Below, in pieces: positions 1 through 5,569 of a stretch of 7,029 bases of DNA. Each line of letters starts with the position of its first letter. Position 1 is the first letter of the stretch. The translations under genes and the position numbers were made by a program. Source of the DNA: Prevotellaceae bacterium UBA1786 (GTDB lineage: Bacteria; Bacteroidota; Bacteroidia; Bacteroidales; Bacteroidaceae). Under the pieces are notes generated by a model. The model was not told where the DNA came from, ran no database searches, and saw nothing but the letters and a program-made list of their open reading frames with translations. The stretch lies in the NCBI GenBank assembly GCA_002314525.1, contig DCGE01000231.1, forward strand, positions 630 through 7,658, read 5' to 3'.

Positions 1-1466
1 AGCTCGAGGAGACTGATGCCTTTGCCCTGAAAAACGGGCAGAACGACTATGCCAAGGGTTCATGGGCTGCCAACATCCGCTATGACAGATATGAGAAACG
101 GTTCTATCTGATAGTTACTTGCAATACTACCCAGCAGTCGTACATCTTCACAACTACTGACATCGAGCATGGCCCATGGCACCGTAACGTGGTGAGCATG
201 TGCTATGACCCAGGCTTCCTTTTTGAAGATACAGGTAGTGAGTGCAGGAAATACGTGATACATCCCAACGCAAGCCTTGAAGAACATCAGGCTTATCTCT
301 GCCAGATCTATTCGGACAGAAAGGGTGGGGTAACCCTTGGGGAAAGGAAGAAGATACTTGACTACACACAGATTGATAATCCTTCGCGCGGACTTCGTGC
401 CGAAGGCTATCATGGATACAAGATTGGCAAGTATTACTATATCTTCATGATTCAGGGCAATGGTGCACAGCGTCAGGAGATTGTGTGGCGAAGCACATCG
501 CTTACCGGTGATGATTGGGAAGTGAAGAGGGTGTTTGCAGGCGATATGGTGAATGCTGACGGTTCACCTTTCCAGAAAATCAACGGTGTGGCTCAGGGAG
601 GCATCATTGATACCCCTGACGGTAGGTGGTACGCTCTCCTCTTTCAGGATCAGGGTGCATTGGGACGTATGCCCGTACTCCTTAATATGACATGGGACAG
701 TGACGGATGGCCTGTCATCGGCAACGGTGGAAAGACAGTTGATGCAGTGCAGAAGATGCCTGTGACCAGTACGGCAGCGGATCGTAAAAAGTCTATTGTA
801 CTCAGCGATGAATTCAATAACGGTGTTTCGCGTTATGTCATCTCCGAGAAGTATGCCGACAGCGACGGAAAGGGAGGTGAGTATGACTATAACGGCTCTA
901 ACCTCAACCTTGTATGGCAATGGAACCATAATCCTGACAATCGTTTCTGGTCCCTCACTGAACGTAAAGGATGGCTAAGACTCAAGGCAGGTATCCTGGC
1001 ACATAATATCCGCGATGCACGCAATACCCTCACCCAGCGTACCTTTGGTCCTAAGTGCTCGGCAGAGACTATGCTTGATGTATCCGGCATGAAGGACGGA
1101 GACTGCGCTGGACTCGTGTCGTTCCAGAATAGATATGGCTATGTAGGTATAGAGCAGGAAGGCGCTGAACGCTTTATCGTCATGCGTCGCGCCATGAAGA
1201 AGGGCGATGCAGATGGCAAGGCAATAGAGAAGATTGTGTTGAAAGGTAAGAAGGTATACTTAAAGATAGACTTTGACTTCATCGATCGTCGCGATAAGGC
1301 CCTGTTCTACTATAGCCTCGACGGTAAGAAATGGAAGCAGATAGGTGACGAGCTCTCTATGCACTTCGACTGGCCAGATTTCTGTGGACAGCGCATGGGA
1401 GTGTTCTATTTCCCGACGAAGGAATTAGGAGGTAAGGCAGATTTTGATTATTTCAGAGTAAAATAA
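1..1466 (+). CDS. Glycoside hydrolase family 43 protein with C-terminal concanavalin A-like domain (beta-xylosidase / alpha-L-arabinofuranosidase type), 5' partial
   Basis: The reading frame is open from the first complete codon at base 3 to TAA at 1464-1466 (487 residues); the start, the signal peptide and the first part of the catalytic domain lie upstream of the window. Residues 1 to about 255 are most of a five-bladed GH43 beta-propeller: the early YAKGSWAANIRY segment, YDPGFLFEDTG (Asp69 of the fragment is the likely pKa-modulating acid), and AEGYHGYKIGKYYYIF, whose Glu134 (bases 402-404) is the likely general acid. The later QGGIIDTPDGRWY, GALGRMPVLLNMTWDSDGWPVIG stretch is typical of the family. 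The catalytic base Asp should lie in the missing N-terminus. From about residue 265 (SDEFNN) to the end is a beta-sandwich like the C-terminal domain of GH43 xylosidases/arabinofuranosidases. Known family activity is exo-release of xylose or arabinofuranose from xylan- or arabinan-type glycans; which one applies here cannot be read from the sequence. It is the first gene of the visible operon, 6 bases before the GH29 gene. Confidence 0.92.
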   Translation, partial: LEETDAFALKNGQNDYAKGSWAANIRYDRYEKRFYLIVTCNTTQQSYIFTTTDIEHGPWHRNVVSMCYDPGFLFEDTGSECRKYVIHPNASLEEHQAYLCQIYSDRKGGVTLGERKKILDYTQIDNPSRGLRAEGYHGYKIGKYYYIFMIQGNGAQRQEIVWRSTSLTGDDWEVKRVFAGDMVNADGSPFQKINGVAQGGIIDTPDGRWYALLFQDQGALGRMPVLLNMTWDSDGWPVIGNGGKTVDAVQKMPVTSTAADRKKSIVLSDEFNNGVSRYVISEKYADSDGKGGEYDYNGSNLNLVWQWNHNPDNRFWSLTERKGWLRLKAGILAHNIRDARNTLTQRTFGPKCSAETMLDVSGMKDGDCAGLVSFQNRYGYVGIEQEGAERFIVMRRAMKKGDADGKAIEKIVLKGKKVYLKIDFDFIDRRDKALFYYSLDGKKWKQIGDELSMHFDWPDFCGQRMGVFYFPTKELGGKADFDYFRVK

Positions 1467-1472
1467 GTGGAA

Positions 1473-3143
1473 ATGAAGAAGATAATTCTATCAGTTATGA
1501 TGACATTGAGCAGTCTCATGACTATCAATGCCCAGGACTACAAAGTCATTGTTTCGGAAAAAGACGAACCAATGCAGACAGGACAGTTCCTTCCTACTTG
1601 GGAGTCACTGCGGCAGTTTGATGTGCCGGAATGGTTCCGTGATGCAAAGTTCGGCATCTGGGCTCACTGGGGGCCACAGTGCGTTGAGGGTTCAGGCGAC
1701 TGGATGGCAAGGGAACTATACATGGAAGGCAATGGTAAGTACAACTATCACCGCGAACACTACGGGCATCCCTCAGAATTCGGGTTCAAGGACGTGCTTC
1801 CTCTTTTCAAGGCCGAGAACTGGAATCCCGAAGAACTAGTGAAGTTCTATGCAGAGGAGTGTGGTGCCCAGTATTTCTTTGCCTTGGGCAATCATCATGA
1901 CAATTTCGACCTTTGGGACAGCCAGTATCAGGAATGGAACTCGAAGGCCATCGGTCCTCACAAGGATATCCTTGACGGATGGTCAAAGGCTGCGAAGAAG
2001 GCCGGTATCCCGTTCGGAATCTCCTTCCATGCCGACCATGCGTGGACATGGTACGAACCGAGCCGCCGCTTCGACCTCAAGGGCGATAAGATAGGGGTAA
2101 AGTATGATGGTTGGCTGACAAAGGAAGACGGCTACAAGCCTAATGCCGATGGTACCGAGAAATGGTGGAAGGGTTTAGACCCACAGAAACTCTATGCCCA
2201 GACCCATGACTTCTCAAAGAATACATGGGACAATGGCAGCATACACAGTCAATGGGGATGGGAAAACGGAGCTTGTATGCCTACGCAGGAGTATGTGACG
2301 AATTTCTACAACCGTACTCTTGATGCCATCAATCGGTACGATCCAGCACTAATCTATTTCGATGTGACAGTCCTCCCATTCTATCCCGTCAGCGATGCTG
2401 GGATGAAGATTGCCGCCCACATGTATAATAAAGGTATAAATGCAAAGAGTGGTAAAACCGAGAAGGTTGTCTTCGGTAAGATTCTCTCAGATGACATGAA
2501 GAAGGCTCTCGTATGGGACGTGGAACGTGGTGCACCTAACAAGATTATGGATTATCCTTGGCAGTGCTGCAACTGTATAGGCGACTGGCACTACAACACC
2601 GGCGTATATAATCAAAATAGGTATAAGAACGCTGCGACTATTGCAAAACTACTTGTTGACATCGTATCGAAAAACGGCAACATGCTGCTCAGTGTTCCGC
2701 TCCGTGCCGACGGTACACCTGACGAGAAGGAGTTGGCCATCATGAAGGAGTTTGGGGCATGGATGAAGATCAACAAGGAGAGCATCGTGAAGACTCGTCC
2801 GTGGAAGATCTTCGGTGAGGGACCGATTGCCAATGCCGACATCAAAATCAACGCACAGGGCTTCAACGACGGCCAATATACTAAGGCTGGAGCTGACGAG
2901 ATACGCTACACCCAGTCGAAGGACGGCAAGACCATCTACGTGACTGCACTTGCATGGCCTGAGAATCACACTGTCAAAGTAAAGGCGTTATCCGAAGGCA
3001 ATGCTCTCTGTCCTGGCAAGATAAAGAAAGTGGAACTCTTAGGTCACGGAAAGGTGAAATATGAGAGAAATCCTGAAGTAATGACAATCTCCCTCCCAGC
3101 GGCAATCAATAACATCATGCCGGTAATAAAAGTGATATTATAA
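1473..3143 (+). CDS. Alpha-L-fucosidase-type glycoside hydrolase, family GH29, secreted
   Basis: A 556-residue exported enzyme expected to release terminal alpha-L-fucose (or a related sugar) by a retaining mechanism. The ATG at 1473 is chosen over the in-frame GTG at 1467 because it begins a clean signal peptide: MKK, a hydrophobic core, then TINA before Gln21. Numbering from this start, the catalytic barrel shows FGIWAHWGPQ (60-69), the GNHHDNFDLWDS segment with the paired His (141-142) typical of the GH29 active site, and YDPALIYFD, where Asp297 (bases 2361-2363) fits the catalytic nucleophile. Glu351 in WDVERG is only a candidate acid/base, since that residue is poorly conserved in GH29. 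The conserved late-barrel segment around IVSKNGNMLLSVP and the TRPW motif is followed from about residue 460 by a small beta-sandwich typical of fucosidase C-termini. The protein has an unusual Cys cluster, WQCCNC (364-369). It lies 6 bases after GH43 and 2 bases before the next ATG, so it is cotranscribed. Family assignment is firm; the exact sugar released is not. Confidence 0.93.
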   Translation: MKKIILSVMMTLSSLMTINAQDYKVIVSEKDEPMQTGQFLPTWESLRQFDVPEWFRDAKFGIWAHWGPQCVEGSGDWMARELYMEGNGKYNYHREHYGHPSEFGFKDVLPLFKAENWNPEELVKFYAEECGAQYFFALGNHHDNFDLWDSQYQEWNSKAIGPHKDILDGWSKAAKKAGIPFGISFHADHAWTWYEPSRRFDLKGDKIGVKYDGWLTKEDGYKPNADGTEKWWKGLDPQKLYAQTHDFSKNTWDNGSIHSQWGWENGACMPTQEYVTNFYNRTLDAINRYDPALIYFDVTVLPFYPVSDAGMKIAAHMYNKGINAKSGKTEKVVFGKILSDDMKKALVWDVERGAPNKIMDYPWQCCNCIGDWHYNTGVYNQNRYKNAATIAKLLVDIVSKNGNMLLSVPLRADGTPDEKELAIMKEFGAWMKINKESIVKTRPWKIFGEGPIANADIKINAQGFNDGQYTKAGADEIRYTQSKDGKTIYVTALAWPENHTVKVKALSEGNALCPGKIKKVELLGHGKVKYERNPEVMTISLPAAINNIMPVIKVIL

Positions 3144-3145
3144 TT

Positions 3146-5569
3146 ATGAATTCCTATAAAATCCTAAGTATGAAGAAATTATTATTATCCATTGCTAGTG
3201 TCGCTTTGCTGTCACTGTCTGCCAACGCGCAGAAAGTTACGATTACCGTCGATGCGGGTCATCCTGATCATGCCATCTCACCGACATTGTTCGGTGTGTT
3301 CTTTGAGGACATCAACCTATCAGCCGACGGAGGCGTGTATAGGGAACTGGTACGCAACATTTCGTTTGAAGACACCGACTCCCTCAGTTCATGGACATTC
3401 AGCAGCAAGGAAAGCAAGGCCCAGGTGGTGAATGCCGACAAGGGTGGCAATACTCGTGCCATGCCGCTCAACTTCTCCAACCGCCAGTTCCTCAGCATTA
3501 ATGCCCAGGGAGTTTTTTCCCTCTCCAACAACGGCTATTGGGGTATCAGTCTTAAGAAAGGTGAGACCTACGACTTCAAGATGGCCCTCCGCACCGATGC
3601 CAATGCATCGTTCGGAAGTCCACTTACAGTCAAGCTCTCAGATGCCGACGGCAAGACACTGGCCTCTGGTACCATCTCCAACATCAAGCAAGAATGGAAC
3701 TATTCCAACCTGAGTCTGAAACCAACAGCCGACTGCCACAATGCCCGTTTAGAGATATCGGGTGACGGCAAGGGACGGTTGTTCATCGACATGGTGACGC
3801 TGATGCCTCGCAGCAGTTGGGGAAAGAGTGGATTACGCACTGACTTAGGTGAAGCCATGAATGCCCTGAAGCCAAGTTTCTTCCGCTTCCCTGGAGGTTG
3901 CTGGGTAGAAGGCAACAGCCTAAGCGAGCGCTACCAATGGAAGAAGACCGTAGGACCACTCGACATCCGTGTGCCGCTGTGGAATCTTTGGGGATACAAA
4001 GCTACTCATGGACTTGGTTTCCACGAATACCTGCAGTTGGCTGAAGACCTCGGAGCTGAGCCTTTGTTCTGCATCAATGCCGGTGTGGCCCATCAGGATG
4101 CCGTAGGTTTTGAGTTTCTCGACCAGTGGATACAGGATGCCCTAGATGCTATCGAATATGCCAACGGACCAGTCACGAGTGTATGGGGAGCCGCACGTGC
4201 ACGCAACGGCCATCCAGAACCTTTCGGACTGAAGTACCTAGAGATAGGAAACGAGAACTACGGCACCATCTATTTTGACAACTACAGACGTATGGCAAAT
4301 GCCATCCATGCCCGTTATCCAGAGATGCAGTTAGTTTCGAACGACTGGGGAGGTTCACATCCTATGGACCCAACACCAGAACTCATCGACGAGCATTACT
4401 ATGACAAACCCGACTGGTTTATATTCAATGCCACTCGCTACGACAAGCAACCTCGCAGTGCCACGAAGATATTCGTGGGCGAATATGCGGCAAACAGTAT
4501 GGTTGGCGGAGGTAACCTTAGGGGTGCCGTAGGCGAGGCTGCCTTCATGACCGGTCTTGAGCGTAATTCCGATCATGTAGCCATGGCTGCATACGCTCCA
4601 CTGCTCTGCAATGTCAAGGGAAAGCGCTGGCCTGTCAACCTCATCAATTTTGACAACCACCGCTGGTATGGCCTACCGAGCTACTATGTGCAGCAGATGT
4701 TCGCAGCCAATCAGGGAACTGACAATCTCCCACTCGAAATCAAGGGTGGTCCTTCATTGGAGATCCCTACCGGCTCAGGTAGTTTCGGACTGGGAACATG
4801 GAAGAACACAGCCGAATTCAAGGACGTCGTTGTTACCGACAAGAAGGGCAAGGTGTTGTACAAGAGTGATTTTGAAAATGATATTAAGTCCGCCGAGAAG
4901 TCAGGCATGGGTCAGTGGAGCTGTGAGAACGGTGTGCTCCGTCAGTCATCTTACGCTACGGGTGTGACAGCCTTCTTCGGTGACACCAAGTGGAGTGAGT
5001 ACGTCATCACCCTCAAGGCTCGCAGGCTGGACGGCGAAAATGGTTTTCAGATATATTTCCACCATGCTCCAGGCAGCAGGGCCCGCTTGCGCTGGGATGT
5101 AGGTGGCTACAGCAACAGTGTCTGTGAGATGAACACCTTCGTCGGGACGAGAGGCTTGCCATTCAGTGTAGAGGCAGGTCGCTGGTACGATGTTCGCCTT
5201 GAGGTCTCTACGAGACTGGTGCGCGGATACCTCGACGGCAAGCTGATACAAGAGTTCTCTGTCGATGAACTGAACACGAAGGCAATATGTGCGAGTGCTG
5301 CAACCGACAGCAAGTCGGGCGACATCATCGTGAAGGTAGTCAACACCTCCGAAAAGCCTGTCCCTGCCTCCATCAGGCTAAATGGCATAGACGGCCGTTC
5401 AGGTAATGTTGAAGCCATCCTGCTCACTTCAGAGAAAGGTACTGACGAGAACACCCTTGACAATCCTACAAAGGTATCGCCTAAGCAATACACTACAGTC
5501 ATCAAGAACAACAACCTCTCCGAAAAACTTGCCGCCAACTCGGTATATGTTTTCAGAATAAAAAAATGA
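3146..5569 (+). CDS. Alpha-L-arabinofuranosidase, family GH51, secreted, multidomain
   Basis: An 807-residue retaining exo-enzyme expected to remove terminal alpha-L-arabinofuranose from arabinoxylan or arabinan. The ATG at 3146 is the outermost start; the in-frame ATG at 3170 gives a more classical signal peptide (MKKLLLSIASVALLSLSANA before Gln) and may be the true start. After the signal peptide (1-28) come an N-terminal strand segment with ISPTLFGVFFEDINLSADGG (45-63), a carbohydrate-binding-like beta-sandwich (about 82-222, CBM4/9-like), and the GH51 barrel (about 228-530). In the barrel, LEIGNE places the acid/base at Glu370 and FVGEYAA places the nucleophile at Glu446; FRFPGGCWVEG (246-256) is also characteristic. 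The C-terminal beta-sandwich is interrupted by a LamG/concanavalin-like insert at about 540-712 and resumes at AICASAATDSKSGDIIVKVVN with the typical DNPTKVSP motif (772-779). It is much longer than a plain GH51 of about 500 residues because of the two extra sandwiches. The stop codon overlaps the start of the GH98 gene. Confidence 0.96.
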   Translation: MNSYKILSMKKLLLSIASVALLSLSANAQKVTITVDAGHPDHAISPTLFGVFFEDINLSADGGVYRELVRNISFEDTDSLSSWTFSSKESKAQVVNADKGGNTRAMPLNFSNRQFLSINAQGVFSLSNNGYWGISLKKGETYDFKMALRTDANASFGSPLTVKLSDADGKTLASGTISNIKQEWNYSNLSLKPTADCHNARLEISGDGKGRLFIDMVTLMPRSSWGKSGLRTDLGEAMNALKPSFFRFPGGCWVEGNSLSERYQWKKTVGPLDIRVPLWNLWGYKATHGLGFHEYLQLAEDLGAEPLFCINAGVAHQDAVGFEFLDQWIQDALDAIEYANGPVTSVWGAARARNGHPEPFGLKYLEIGNENYGTIYFDNYRRMANAIHARYPEMQLVSNDWGGSHPMDPTPELIDEHYYDKPDWFIFNATRYDKQPRSATKIFVGEYAANSMVGGGNLRGAVGEAAFMTGLERNSDHVAMAAYAPLLCNVKGKRWPVNLINFDNHRWYGLPSYYVQQMFAANQGTDNLPLEIKGGPSLEIPTGSGSFGLGTWKNTAEFKDVVVTDKKGKVLYKSDFENDIKSAEKSGMGQWSCENGVLRQSSYATGVTAFFGDTKWSEYVITLKARRLDGENGFQIYFHHAPGSRARLRWDVGGYSNSVCEMNTFVGTRGLPFSVEAGRWYDVRLEVSTRLVRGYLDGKLIQEFSVDELNTKAICASAATDSKSGDIIVKVVNTSEKPVPASIRLNGIDGRSGNVEAILLTSEKGTDENTLDNPTKVSPKQYTTVIKNNNLSEKLAANSVYVFRIKK
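3389..3811 (+). other. CBM4/9-like carbohydrate-binding beta-sandwich in the GH51 enzyme
   Basis: Residues about 82-222 lie between the first GH51 strand segment and the catalytic barrel. The pattern SSWTF, a QFLSINAQ strand, GYWGISLKKGETYDFKMALR, then a strand-rich stretch ending RLFIDMVTLMPRSSW, is typical of carbohydrate-binding domains found at this place in long GH51 enzymes. It likely helps hold the enzyme on its polysaccharide. Confidence 0.7.
4763..5281 (+). other. LamG/concanavalin-like domain inserted in the C-terminal sandwich of the GH51 enzyme
   Basis: Residues about 540-712 of the GH51 protein are not part of a plain GH51. The segment contains a jelly-roll-like pattern: LYKSDFEND, a WS-centred strand, ITLKARRLDGENGFQIYF, the RWYDVRLEVS strand and a YLDGKLIQEF strand, as in LamG/DUF1080-type domains. 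The GH51 C-terminal fold begins before it and resumes after it, so the domain is an insertion and not an appended module. Boundaries are estimates from the translation. Confidence 0.65.
5560..5569 (+). other. Overlapping stop/start (ATGA) preceded by an A7 run, GH51 to GH98 junction
   Basis: Bases 5560-5566 are seven A residues. GH51 reads ATA AAA AAA TGA (stop 5567-5569), and GH98 can start with ATG at 5566-5568, sharing four bases. There is no Shine-Dalgarno-like GGAGG upstream, which is usual for Bacteroidales. The layout suggests translational coupling by termination and re-initiation, or independent initiation on an A-rich unstructured start. The A7 run in this phase also matches a -1 slippery heptamer. 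Confidence 0.7.

Noticed and set aside
564..929. Minus-strand open frame of 121 residues opposite GH43
   Set aside because: The plus strand here encodes conserved GH43 motifs (QGGIIDTPDGRWY and others); the antisense translation resembles no family.
1467..1472. GTG at 1467 as the GH29 start
   Set aside because: It adds only two residues, whereas the ATG at 1473 directly begins a classical signal peptide.
4611..4967. Plus-strand open frame of 118 residues in another frame of GH51
   Set aside because: Its composition is rich in Ser, Arg and Thr, as expected for out-of-frame reading, and it overlaps well-supported GH51 sequence.
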